Source: Sphingopyxis solisilvae (GTDB lineage: Bacteria > Pseudomonadota > Alphaproteobacteria > Sphingomonadales > Sphingomonadaceae). From it: 64,000 nt of DNA. The stretch is taken from the NCBI RefSeq assembly GCF_015475875.1, contig NZ_JADKYM010000001.1, positions 186,001-250,000 of the forward strand. The letters run 5' to 3'. The notes beneath the pieces are model-generated. The model was not told where the DNA came from. It saw only the letters and a list, made by a program, of their open reading frames with translations, and made no database searches. The position numbers and the translations under genes were made by a program. Shown in pieces: positions 35,373 through 43,300 of the stretch. Each line of letters opens with the position of its first letter. Positions within the stretch are counted from its first letter, which is position 1.

Positions 35373-36806
35373 TCAGGCGGCGGTGTCGATCCCGAGATCG
35401 CTGAGCTTGCGATAGAGTGTCGAACGACCGATGCCGAGGCGGCGGGCGACTTCGCTCATCCGGCCGCGGTAATGGCCGATCGCAAGGCGGATGACGTCGG
35501 CCTCGATCTCCTCAAGCGGCCGCAAATTGCCGTCGGGGAGGTACAGAGTGACGCCGATGGCCTCGCCGTTGATCGCAATCTCGCCTTCGCCGCTCGGGCT
35601 CCCGCCGCCGAGCGTGGCTTCGATCGCGCGGAAGTCGGCGCTGGTCAGCACATCGGTCTTGCTTTCGACCGCGGCGCGGAACAGCACGTCCTGCAACTGG
35701 CGGACGTTGCCCGGCCAGGCATAGGCGGCGAGCAGGCGCAGCGCGTCGTCGGTTATGCCGATCGGTCCCATGCCCGGGAGGCCGCCGATACGGGCCAGCA
35801 AGTGACGGGCAAGCGGGCCGACGTCGCCACGCCGTTCGGACAGCGCGGGCAGGGTGAATTGCGCACTCGACAGCGCGTAGAACAGGTCTTCGCGGAAATG
35901 CCCCGCCTCGATCAGCTTGTCGAGCGGGCTGGCGCTGGTCGCGATGATGCGCACATCGACGCTCTGGCGTATGGTCCCGCCGATCATCTGGACTTCGCCG
36001 CTGTTCAGGAATTCGACCAGCTTTGCCTGGGTTTCAAGTGGAATACATTCGACATGGTCGATGATGATGCTGCCGCCGTCGGCCTGGACCAGCCGCCCGA
36101 CCTGCCGGTCGAACGCACCGGCAAAGGCGCCGCGTTCATGACCAAACAGCCCCGACCCGATCAGGCCCGGTGAAACCGCCGAGCAATCGACCATGACCAG
36201 CGCGCCACGTGCGCGGGGGCTGGCGCTGTGGATCGCGCGGGCAAAGACTTCCTTGCCGGTGCCGGGACGTCCGTTAATCATCACCGGTACGCGGGCGCGG
36301 GCAGCCTTGGCGGCGATCGCCAGCGCGCTGCGGAAATTGGGGCTCGATCCGATGATTTCCTCGAAGGCAAGCGGCGCGCGGAGTTTTTCGGTCAGCGGAC
36401 GCAGTTCGCCCTGCGGACCGCCCGTCGAGGCGGCGCGATCGAGCGCTTCGAGCAGGCGGTCGGGCGCGATCGGCTTTTGGACAAAATCACTGGCTCCCGC
36501 GCGCATCGCGGCGACCGCTACCTCGACGCCGTTGCGCATGGTGATGACGATCAGCGGCAGCGCAGGGCGCCAGCGGCGCAGTTCGGCGACGAATTCGGCC
36601 ATGTCCATGCCCGGCGCGCCCTGGTCGACGAGCACCGCGTCGAGCGCCATGCCCTCCTGCGTGCCGAGCTTGGCAAGCGCGGTGTCGGTGTCGCCTGCAA
36701 TGATGCTGCGCCAGCCGCCGCGCGACACCAGCGCCGACAAAAAGCGCTGCTGCGCCTGTTCGCTGTCGACGATCATCACTGTTCGCGTGTCGCGCGTGCT
36801 TGCCAT
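35373..36806 (-). CDS. NtrC-type response regulator with degenerate sigma-54/ATPase motifs
   Basis: A 477-residue protein with receiver, AAA+ and Fis-type helix-turn-helix domains. The receiver keeps Asp61 and Lys111 but has DSE (14-16) where DDE is usual. Walker A GRPGTGKE is intact. The sigma-54 contact loop reads GAFAGA (226-231) instead of GAFTGA, Walker B ends DH (250-251) instead of DE, and FREDLFYAL has Ala311 where the second arginine finger belongs. The DNA-binding helices (MSEVARRLGIGRSTLYRKL) are normal. It is therefore unlikely to open sigma-54 promoters and may act as a repressor or with sigma-70, as Rhodobacter NtrC does. Confidence 0.9.
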   Translation of the reverse strand: MASTRDTRTVMIVDSEQAQQRFLSALVSRGGWRSIIAGDTDTALAKLGTQEGMALDAVLVDQGAPGMDMAEFVAELRRWRPALPLIVITMRNGVEVAVAAMRAGASDFVQKPIAPDRLLEALDRAASTGGPQGELRPLTEKLRAPLAFEEIIGSSPNFRSALAIAAKAARARVPVMINGRPGTGKEVFARAIHSASPRARGALVMVDCSAVSPGLIGSGLFGHERGAFAGAFDRQVGRLVQADGGSIIIDHVECIPLETQAKLVEFLNSGEVQMIGGTIRQSVDVRIIATSASPLDKLIEAGHFREDLFYALSSAQFTLPALSERRGDVGPLARHLLARIGGLPGMGPIGITDDALRLLAAYAWPGNVRQLQDVLFRAAVESKTDVLTSADFRAIEATLGGGSPSGEGEIAINGEAIGVTLYLPDGNLRPLEEIEADVIRLAIGHYRGRMSEVARRLGIGRSTLYRKLSDLGIDTAA

Positions 36807-37047
36807 CGTTTTCGAATCTGTCCCTGGTCGGCGCTCTCGTGCCGGTTTACCCGCTCAATCGCTGTGATGTAGCCCACACCGGTAAAAGGGCGATTAAGGG
36901 CGTCCGATATTTGCCCCGGCGAGCCACAGCTGCCCAAAGCGCCACTTGAGCATGGGCAATAGCGTGGCTAAGACCGGCGCGAAGGCCGATTCTGGCCGGG
37001 CAACGCGTGTCCGGCGAACAGAAACGGCGGCTGAAGGGGAAAGAGCC

Positions 37048-37170
37048 ATGGCGGAACAGGAAATGAAGGCGGCCAACGAAACCTATTCGGGTTTCCTGAG
37101 CCTGCTGAAAGTCGGATCGATCATCACCGCGATCGTGACCGTTTTCGTCGTCCTTCTCATTGCGTCCTGA
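37048..37170 (+). CDS. aa3-type cytochrome c oxidase subunit IV micro-protein
   Basis: A 40-residue protein: a short soluble N-terminus (MAEQEMKAANETYSGFLSLL) and one C-terminal membrane helix. This is the small alphaproteobacterial CoxIV-like family that packs against aa3 oxidase. In several alphaproteobacteria it is encoded beside the transhydrogenase genes rather than the oxidase genes, as here, ten bases before pntAA. AAGGGGAAAGAG precedes the ATG. An upstream in-frame ATG at 36946 would only add a basic, non-homologous leader. Confidence 0.85.
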   Translation: MAEQEMKAANETYSGFLSLLKVGSIITAIVTVFVVLLIAS

Positions 37171-37180
37171 TTTGGACGAT

Positions 37181-38302
37181 ATGCGCATCGCCGTCCTGAG
37201 GGAGCTCGCCCCCGGCGAGACCCGCGTCGCCGCGACCCCCGAAACCGTGAAGAAATTCATTGGCTTGGGCGCCGAAGTTGCCGTCGAATCGGGCGCGGGG
37301 GAGGCGGCGTCGGTGGCCGACGCCGACTATGCCGCCGCGGGCGCGAGTGTCGGCGATCGTGCCGCGACGTTGAAGGGCGCGAACATCATCCTCGCCATCC
37401 AGGGGCCGGACCCCGCCAGCCTGAAAGGCTTTGCCGACGGCGCCTGGCTGGCCGCGGGACTCAATCCGTTCGGCGAGCGCACGCGGGTCGACGACTATGC
37501 GAAGCTGGGGCTCGAAGCGCTGGCGATGGAATTCATGCCGCGCATCACGCGCGCGCAGTCGATGGACATCTTGTCGAGCCAGGCGAATCTCGCGGGTTAC
37601 AAAGCGGTGTTGATGGCGGCGAACGCCTATGGCCGGGCGTTCCCGATGATGATGACTGCCGCGGGCACGGTCAGCGCCGCCAAGGCGTTTATCATGGGCG
37701 TCGGCGTTGCCGGGCTGCAAGCGATCGCCACCGCACGGCGCCTCGGCGCGCAGGTGAGCGCGACCGACGTACGCGCGGCGACCAAGGAACAGATTTTGTC
37801 GCTCGGCGCCAAACCGATCTTTGTCGAGAGTGTCGCAGGGATCGAGGGCGAGGGCGCGGGCGGCTATGCCACCGAAATGTCCGACGAATATAAGGCGGCG
37901 CAGGCCGAACTCGTCTCGTCGCATATCGCCAAGCAAGACATCGTCATCACCACCGCGCTGATCCCCGGCCGCCCCGCGCCGCGACTGATTTCGGACGCGC
38001 AACTCGCGACGATGCGGACCGGCAGCGTCATTGTCGACATGGCGGCCGAAAGCGGCGGCAATGTCGAGGGATCGGTATCGGGCGAGGCGAAACGCATCCA
38101 CGGTGTCACCGTGATCGGCGCGAGCAACATCGCGGCGCTGATGCCCGCCGACACCAGCGCGCTGTTCAGCCGCAACCTGTTCAATTTCCTCTCGGCCTTT
38201 TGGGACAAGGACGCGGGCAAGCCGGTGCTCGACGAGGAAATCGGCAATGCGATCCGCCTGACGCAGGGCGGCAAGGTCGTGAACGAGCGGCTTTTGGGCT
38301 AA
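37181..38302 (+). CDS. pntAA: NAD(P) transhydrogenase subunit alpha part 1
   Basis: The NAD(H)-binding domain I of proton-translocating transhydrogenase, which makes NADPH at the expense of the proton gradient. The 373-residue soluble protein has MRIAVLRELAPGETRVAATPE, SSQANLAGYKAVL, GVGVAGLQAIATARRLGAQV as the NAD Rossmann loop and IVDMAAESGGNVEGS. It is the separate alpha-1 chain of three-gene alphaproteobacterial enzymes. ATG at 37181 is the family start; TTG at 37172 is possible. Unusually, the partner pntAB is 1.7 kb away, beyond two unrelated genes. Confidence 0.95.
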   Translation: MRIAVLRELAPGETRVAATPETVKKFIGLGAEVAVESGAGEAASVADADYAAAGASVGDRAATLKGANIILAIQGPDPASLKGFADGAWLAAGLNPFGERTRVDDYAKLGLEALAMEFMPRITRAQSMDILSSQANLAGYKAVLMAANAYGRAFPMMMTAAGTVSAAKAFIMGVGVAGLQAIATARRLGAQVSATDVRAATKEQILSLGAKPIFVESVAGIEGEGAGGYATEMSDEYKAAQAELVSSHIAKQDIVITTALIPGRPAPRLISDAQLATMRTGSVIVDMAAESGGNVEGSVSGEAKRIHGVTVIGASNIAALMPADTSALFSRNLFNFLSAFWDKDAGKPVLDEEIGNAIRLTQGGKVVNERLLG

Positions 38303-38305
38303 CCC

Positions 38306-39109
38306 TTGAACCGCCTATTGCCTTGCCTCGGACTTTTGCTGCTTGGGTATCCCGAACATTCACTGGCGAGTCAGGAGAGTGAATATCAGGTGGATTGGGT
38401 AATCGAGGGGCCGGGCGTTGAGAATGGACGCTGGGTCGCGCCTCGAGATTCAATATTCCGAGCAAAACTTGTTCCGAGCCAATTGTTTGAAGCGGTCGAG
38501 GATGTAACCTCGACCGACGGAAAGCCGCTGATCCCTGCAAAAATGCAGCTTGTCAGGATGGCGTCTTCAAAACCGATGATCTGCACTTTAGTGGCGGGAG
38601 CGGACGACACTCTGTCGTTCAAGAACCGAGTGTGCCTACTAGACAGCAATGCAGATGGCAGTTTCGAGAGCTATTTTCTCAAAGGCCTCGGTAGGGCTGA
38701 TTTTACGACCGATCGAATGTGGTTCGCCATGAACAGTAGGATTCCGAAAAACCAATCGAGGACCGGTGTAGTTGATGTTCGCGAAATCGACAAATCCCTG
38801 CTTTCGACGAAGCCGGAAATCTTGTTGAATTATGACGAGGTCCGGGATTCTACCCGAAAGATATTGCTTAGTGCCCGTGTCGAGGGATTCGGGCCGTTTA
38901 TCTCGTCCTGCGATGCCCATTTTGAGAAAAACAGTGACACTAAATTATCGACGAAGTGCGGTTTTCCGGGGGCAACGGTGATACCGGTGGATCGTAACGG
39001 GGAATCGATAAAGTTTCGTATTCTTCCTAATGAAACCGCCACCCGTTTGCGTTTTAGTGCATCGTTCGGGATCGTTGATCGAAAAATCACAGGTTTCTAT
39101 TTTTTCTGA
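38306..39109 (+). CDS. Secreted ORFan protein of low G+C content
   Basis: A 267-residue protein of no recognised family. It starts with TTG three bases after the pntAA stop; the first ~22 residues (MNRLLPCLGLLLLGYPEHSL) look like a signal peptide. The rest is mixed beta/alpha, with four cysteines (CTLV, CLLD, CDAH and CGFPG) that could form disulfides. Two 60-base samples (38461-38520, 38701-38760) are 31/60 and 27/60 G+C, against 41/60 in pntAA at 37201-37260, and codons favour A/T third bases. It looks like a late insertion into the pnt locus. Confidence 0.7.
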   Translation: MNRLLPCLGLLLLGYPEHSLASQESEYQVDWVIEGPGVENGRWVAPRDSIFRAKLVPSQLFEAVEDVTSTDGKPLIPAKMQLVRMASSKPMICTLVAGADDTLSFKNRVCLLDSNADGSFESYFLKGLGRADFTTDRMWFAMNSRIPKNQSRTGVVDVREIDKSLLSTKPEILLNYDEVRDSTRKILLSARVEGFGPFISSCDAHFEKNSDTKLSTKCGFPGATVIPVDRNGESIKFRILPNETATRLRFSASFGIVDRKITGFYFF

Positions 39110-39240
39110 TTTTTCGGAGGGCCGTGCCGTTGTGCCCACCTGCCTTTCTTGTGAAACCTTCATGTCGCAGTATGCGTTGTTATACCGGTACTCCGTGAGT
39201 TTCGGTGAACTCGCGATCGTAGCGTTCAAGGAGATTTTTT

Positions 39241-39864
39241 ATGAACCGCGCAATCTACATGGTGGCCGTGGCCACTGCCGGTCTTGGCCTTGCAGGCTGC
39301 AACAGCAGCCCCGAAACGCCTGCCACCGAAACCACGACCGTTGCCGAGGGCGAAACTGTTGCCGCCGATGACGTCGGTGGCAATCCGATGGTGGGCGGCG
39401 CCGAAATGCTGGCGACCAAGAATATTGTCGAAAATGCGTCGGCATCGGGCGAGCACAAGACGCTGGTGACGGCGGTGAAGCAGGCCGGACTGGTCGAAAC
39501 CTTGTCCGGTCCGGGGCCGTTTACGGTCTTTGCGCCGACCGACGCTGCTTTTGTGCAGGTGCCGCCCGTGACCCGCGATGGCTGGATGCGTCCGGCACAG
39601 AAAGAAGTGTTGGCGGGCGTGCTGAAATATCATGTCGTTCCCGGCAAGGTAACGGCCGCCGATCTGGCCGCGCGGATCACCGAGGGTGGCGGCAAGGCGG
39701 TGCTGAAAACTGTCGAAGGGCAGGATCTGACCGCGACCAAGAGCGGCGACGCGATCATCCTGACCAGCGCCAGCGGCAACAAGGCCGCGGTAACGCAGGC
39801 GGACGTCAACCAGTCGAACGGTGTCATCCACGTCGTCGACGCGGTGCTCGTTCCCAAAATGTAA
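39241..39864 (+). CDS. Fasciclin-domain lipoprotein
   Basis: A 207-residue lipoprotein: signal peptide with lipobox LAGC (Cys20), a Thr/Glu/Ala-rich linker and one fasciclin (FAS1) domain with TLVTAVKQAGLVETLSGPGPFTVFAPTDAAF and the closing NGVIHVVDAVLVPK. FAS1 domains mediate cell-surface adhesion or small-molecule binding. AAGGAG lies seven bases before the ATG. It is placed between pntAA and pntAB and followed by a terminator, so it probably has its own transcription. Confidence 0.92.
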   Translation: MNRAIYMVAVATAGLGLAGCNSSPETPATETTTVAEGETVAADDVGGNPMVGGAEMLATKNIVENASASGEHKTLVTAVKQAGLVETLSGPGPFTVFAPTDAAFVQVPPVTRDGWMRPAQKEVLAGVLKYHVVPGKVTAADLAARITEGGGKAVLKTVEGQDLTATKSGDAIILTSASGNKAAVTQADVNQSNGVIHVVDAVLVPKM

Positions 39865-39910
39865 TATCGTCGCCGGGTAAAACCGGCGCGACGACATATT
39901 CTGTCGTGAC

Positions 39911-39954
39911 CGGCCCGCATTTCTCTTGTCCGAGAGGTGCGGGCCGCATCTTTT
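39911..39954 (+). terminator. Intrinsic terminator after fasciclin gene
   Basis: CGGCCCGCA (39911-39919) and TGCGGGCCG (39938-39946) form a nine-bp stem, followed by CATCTTTT. It would separate the fasciclin transcript from pntAB, implying an independent promoter for pntAB and pntB. Confidence 0.7.
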
Positions 39955-40029
39955 GGCTGCTTTGGAGTCGACAGGTCCGAATGCGCACGGCAAGAGGTGC
40001 GCCAAGCGGAATCAGCAGGGGAGCGTGCC

Positions 40030-40311
40030 GTGGATTTCATCGCGATATTTTCGATTTTCATCCTGGCGTGCTTCGTCGGCTATTTCGTCGTCTGGTCGGT
40101 GACCCCGGCGCTGCACACGCCGCTGATGAGCGTGACCAACGCGATTTCGTCGGTCATCATCGTGGGTGCGCTGATCGCCAGCGCGGCGGCGGGTTCGGCC
40201 ACGTCGAAATGGCTCGGGCTGGCGGCGGTCGTGATGGCCAGCATCAACATCTTTGGCGGTTTCGCGGTCACCGCGCGCATGCTGGCGATGTACAAGAAGA
40301 AGGAGCGCTGA
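40030..40311 (+). CDS. pntAB: NAD(P) transhydrogenase subunit alpha part 2
   Basis: A 93-residue membrane subunit with three hydrophobic segments (FIAIFSIFILACFVGYFVVW, the ISSVIIVGALIASAAAG span and the KWLGLAAVVMASINIFGGFAV span). It forms part of the proton channel domain II of transhydrogenase, and HTPLMSVTNAISS is the conserved signature. The GTG start at 40030 is supported by CAGGGGAG upstream; no ATG fits. The pntB ATG begins one base after its stop. Confidence 0.94.
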   Translation: MDFIAIFSIFILACFVGYFVVWSVTPALHTPLMSVTNAISSVIIVGALIASAAAGSATSKWLGLAAVVMASINIFGGFAVTARMLAMYKKKER

Positions 40312-40312
40312 G

Positions 40313-41815
40313 ATGGACATCCAGTCGCTCCTTGCCGCCGCGACCGATGGTCATGGCGCGGTAAACCCCTGGGCCGCGGTCGCCTATCTGGTGTCGGGCG
40401 TCTTCTTCATCCTCGCGCTGCGCGGCCTGTCGTCGCCGGCGTCGTCGCAGCGCGGCAACCGGTTCGGCATGATCGGCATGACGATCGCGGTCGTCACGAC
40501 ACTGGTCACGCATGTGCCGATGAAGATTGGCGATGCGACCAACAGCTATGTCGGCATCGATGCCGTCGCCATGGCCGAAATCCTCGCCGCGATCGGCATC
40601 GGCGCGGTCATCGGCATCGTCATGGCGCGCCGCATCGCGATGACCGCGATGCCGCAGCTGGTCGCGGCGTTCCACAGCCTCGTCGGCCTGGCCGCGGTGG
40701 CGGTGGCTGCGGCGGCCTATCTCAACCCGCTGGCGTTCGGAATCGCAGACGCCGCAGGACAGATTTACACCGTCAGCCGCATCGAAATGGGGCTGGGCAT
40801 CGCGATCGGTGCGATCACCTTTTCAGGTTCGGTCATTGCCTTCCTGAAACTCAACGGCAATATGTCGGGCGCGCCGATCATGCTGCCCGCGCGGCATGTC
40901 ATCAACCTCGGCACGCTCGCTGCGATCATCGGCCTCGTCGCCTATTTCACCTTCGACCAGTCGCCTTGGGTGTTCTGGACCGTCACCGCATTGAGCTTCC
41001 TGATCGGCTTCCTGCTCATCATCCCGATCGGCGGCGCCGACATGCCGGTCGTGGTGTCGATGCTCAACAGCTATTCGGGGTGGGCCGCGGCGGCGATGGG
41101 CTTCACGCTGGGCAACACCGCGATGATCATCACCGGCGCGCTCGTCGGCTCGTCGGGCGCGATCCTGTCGTACATCATGTGCCGCGCGATGAACCGCAGC
41201 TTCATCAGCGTGATCGCGGGCGGCTTCGGCGGCGACGATGCCGCCGCGGGAGCGGGCGGGGCGAAGGAACAACGGCCGTGGAAGCCGGGCAGCGCCGACG
41301 ACGCCGCTTTCCTGATGAGCCAGGCCGAAAATGTCATCATCGTTCCCGGTTACGGTATGGCGGTGGCGCAGGCGCAGCACGCGCTGCGCGAAATGGGCGA
41401 CCTGCTCAAAAAGGAAGGCGTTAACGTTAAATATGCGATCCATCCGGTCGCGGGGCGCATGCCCGGCCATATGAACGTCCTGCTCGCCGAAGCGAATGTG
41501 CCCTATGACGAGGTGTTCGAGCTGGAAGACATCAACGGCGAGTTTGCGCAGTGCGACGTGGCGTTCGTCATCGGCGCCAACGATGTCACCAATCCTTCGG
41601 CGAAGACCGACAAGAGCTCGCCGATTTACGGCATGCCCGTGCTCGACGTCGAAAAGGCGAAGACCGTGCTGTTCGTGAAGCGCTCGATGGGCGGGGTTGG
41701 CTATGCGGGCGTCGACAACGACGTCTTCTACATGGACCAGACGATGATGCTGCTCGGCGATGCCAAGAAGATGGCCGACGACATTGTGAAGGCGCTGAAC
41801 GGCGGCGGGCATTGA
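40313..41815 (+). CDS. pntB: NAD(P) transhydrogenase subunit beta
   Basis: A 500-residue subunit: the N-terminal half is membrane-embedded with about eight or nine helices (domain II), and the C-terminal ~180 residues are the NADP(H)-binding domain III. Visible motifs are SYSGWAAAAMGF, VIIVPGYGMAVAQAQHAL (NADP loop), HPVAGRMPGHMNVLLAEA and VIGANDVTNPSA, and the C-terminal KRSMGGVGYAGVDN. It pairs with pntAB immediately upstream. A family 4 repeat follows the stop. Confidence 0.96.
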   Translation: MDIQSLLAAATDGHGAVNPWAAVAYLVSGVFFILALRGLSSPASSQRGNRFGMIGMTIAVVTTLVTHVPMKIGDATNSYVGIDAVAMAEILAAIGIGAVIGIVMARRIAMTAMPQLVAAFHSLVGLAAVAVAAAAYLNPLAFGIADAAGQIYTVSRIEMGLGIAIGAITFSGSVIAFLKLNGNMSGAPIMLPARHVINLGTLAAIIGLVAYFTFDQSPWVFWTVTALSFLIGFLLIIPIGGADMPVVVSMLNSYSGWAAAAMGFTLGNTAMIITGALVGSSGAILSYIMCRAMNRSFISVIAGGFGGDDAAAGAGGAKEQRPWKPGSADDAAFLMSQAENVIIVPGYGMAVAQAQHALREMGDLLKKEGVNVKYAIHPVAGRMPGHMNVLLAEANVPYDEVFELEDINGEFAQCDVAFVIGANDVTNPSAKTDKSSPIYGMPVLDVEKAKTVLFVKRSMGGVGYAGVDNDVFYMDQTMMLLGDAKKMADDIVKALNGGGH

Positions 41816-41822
41816 CATAATC

Positions 41823-41918
41823 CGTCGCCCCCGCGAAGGCGGGGGGCGTTATGAAGCGTTTGCCCCTGCGGCCGCGTCCAGAGTCACCTGCCTCTGAACG
41901 CCCTTCGCGGGGGCGACG
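41823..41918. repeat. Palindromic repeat family 4
   Basis: The outer arms CGTCGCCCCCGCGAAGG (41823 onward) and CCTTCGCGGGGGCGACG (to 41918) are complementary, enclosing about 60 bases. It begins eight bases after the pntB stop and extends to 20 bases before the racemase ATG. A minimal relative lies at 61887-61914. Confidence 0.82.
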
Positions 41919-41937
41919 TGTTTCCATAAGGGTTTTT

Positions 41938-42636
41938 ATGCGTAAAATCGGCCTGATCGGCGGCATGAGCTGGGCGTCGACCGAACTTTATTACCGGCAC
42001 CTCAACAAGGGGGTGCAAAAGCGCCTTGGTACGGCTTGTTCGGCGCCGATCCTGATGGAAAGCCTGAACTATTGCGACCTGTCGCGGATTACGACCGACG
42101 AACAATGGGCGCACGCGAAGGACGTGCTGATTGCGTCGGCGCAGCGGCTGGAAGCGGCGGGAGCGACGGCGCTAATGATCGCCGCCAATTCGATGCACAA
42201 GGTGGCCGAGGATGTCGCCGCGGCACTCGCGATCCCGCTGATTCACATCGTCGACAAAACCGGCGAAAAGATGAAGGCCGACGGGATCAAGGCGGCAGCG
42301 GTCATCGGGACGCGCAACGTGATGACCGAGGCGTGGTTTCGCCAGCGGCTCGTCCGTCACGGGCTGACCCTGGCGCCCTATAATTCGGACCGCGCCGACG
42401 AAATCGACCGGATCATTTACGACGAACTGATGCAGGGCAAGGTCAACGAAGCGTCGCGCCGCACGATGAAGACCTTCATCACCGACATCGCCAAGCAAGA
42501 CATCCAGGCGATCGTGCTCGCCTGTACCGAGCTCGTGATGCTGGTCGACCCCGACGCCAACGTCCTGCCGATCTATGACACGACGCGGATTCATGTCGCG
42601 GCGGGGGTCGACTGGATTTTGGGGGATGCGGGGTAG
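41938..42636 (+). CDS. Aspartate/glutamate racemase family protein
   Basis: A 232-residue protein of the YgeA-like racemase group. MRKIGLIGGMSWAST opens the fold. The second catalytic cysteine is in IVLACTELVML near residue 201. The first catalytic position reads AANSMHK, with Ser where Thr or Cys is usual (the E. coli YgeA enzyme is reported to use Thr). Activity on acidic amino acids is likely but not certain. ATG at 41938 is chosen; the frame extends upstream only through repeat sequence. Confidence 0.88.
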   Translation: MRKIGLIGGMSWASTELYYRHLNKGVQKRLGTACSAPILMESLNYCDLSRITTDEQWAHAKDVLIASAQRLEAAGATALMIAANSMHKVAEDVAAALAIPLIHIVDKTGEKMKADGIKAAAVIGTRNVMTEAWFRQRLVRHGLTLAPYNSDRADEIDRIIYDELMQGKVNEASRRTMKTFITDIAKQDIQAIVLACTELVMLVDPDANVLPIYDTTRIHVAAGVDWILGDAG

Positions 42637-42640
42637 CTAG

Positions 42641-42776
42641 ATCCTCCCTGTGGCGAAGCCATGGGGAGGGGGACCGTCCGCGAAGCGGATGGTGGAGGGG
42701 CCGCGAAGGTAGTGCAATTGCCCCTCCGTCAGCGCTTCGCGCTGCCACCTCCCCATGGATTCGCCACAGGGAGGAT
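42641..42776. repeat. Palindromic repeat family 3, copy B
   Basis: ATCCTCCCTGTGGCGAAGCC at the left end is mirrored at the right by GG(A)TTCGCCACAGGGAGGAT, with a second internal inverted pair. It starts four bases after the racemase stop and ends six bases before the end of the opposing DUF2147 gene, so it serves both as 3' boundary. Confidence 0.9.
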
Positions 42777-42782
42777 CAAAAT

Positions 42783-43196
42783 TTACCCCATCTTCGTCCA
42801 GGTCACCGTGCGGCAGAACAGACTGACGCATCCCTTCATCGTCAGTTTGTTGCCGTTTACGCGCAGATGCGCCTTGTAATAACGGCCGTCCTCGGGGCTA
42901 TAACCTTCACCCTTCCAGCCATCACCAGTCGGGGCGAGATCCCAATAGATCTGCATCCCTTCGACCTTGCGGTCGCGCTTGGCCTTGTCGGGATTGCGTT
43001 CGTCGCGTTGCCCTCCGGCCGGTTCCTTGACCAGCAAGCGGTCGATCCGTCCGCACATCCTGGCACCGCACGGCGCCATCGCGACAATCGCCTTGCCATC
43101 ATCGGTTTTCCAGCGGCCCGTGATCGGCGCCGGTGCGGCGGCGAGCGACGGAACGGCAGCCAGCGCCACGAGCGTCAGCGAACAGCGATACAACAA
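42783..43196 (-). CDS. DUF2147 domain secreted protein
   Basis: A 137-residue exported protein with signal peptide (first ~20 residues, ending AAA). The mature part, ITGRWKTDDGKAIVAMAPCGARMCGRI, then GMQIYWDLAPTGDGWKGEGYSPEDGRYYKAHL and LTMKGCVSLFCRTVTWTK, is the complete DUF2147 pattern, a small beta-barrel with paired cysteines. The function is unknown. It is divergent from the beta-helix gene. Confidence 0.9.
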   Translation of the reverse strand: MLYRCSLTLVALAAVPSLAAAPAPITGRWKTDDGKAIVAMAPCGARMCGRIDRLLVKEPAGGQRDERNPDKAKRDRKVEGMQIYWDLAPTGDGWKGEGYSPEDGRYYKAHLRVNGNKLTMKGCVSLFCRTVTWTKMG

Positions 43197-43300
43197 TGCG
43201 ACCTCCCCGGTTTTTCGTTTTCGCCTACAGCCTTGTCAGCAACATGGCTTGGCAGGCACGCAGTCTTGCACCATGCTGGCAAAAAACAAGGGAGAGTCTG

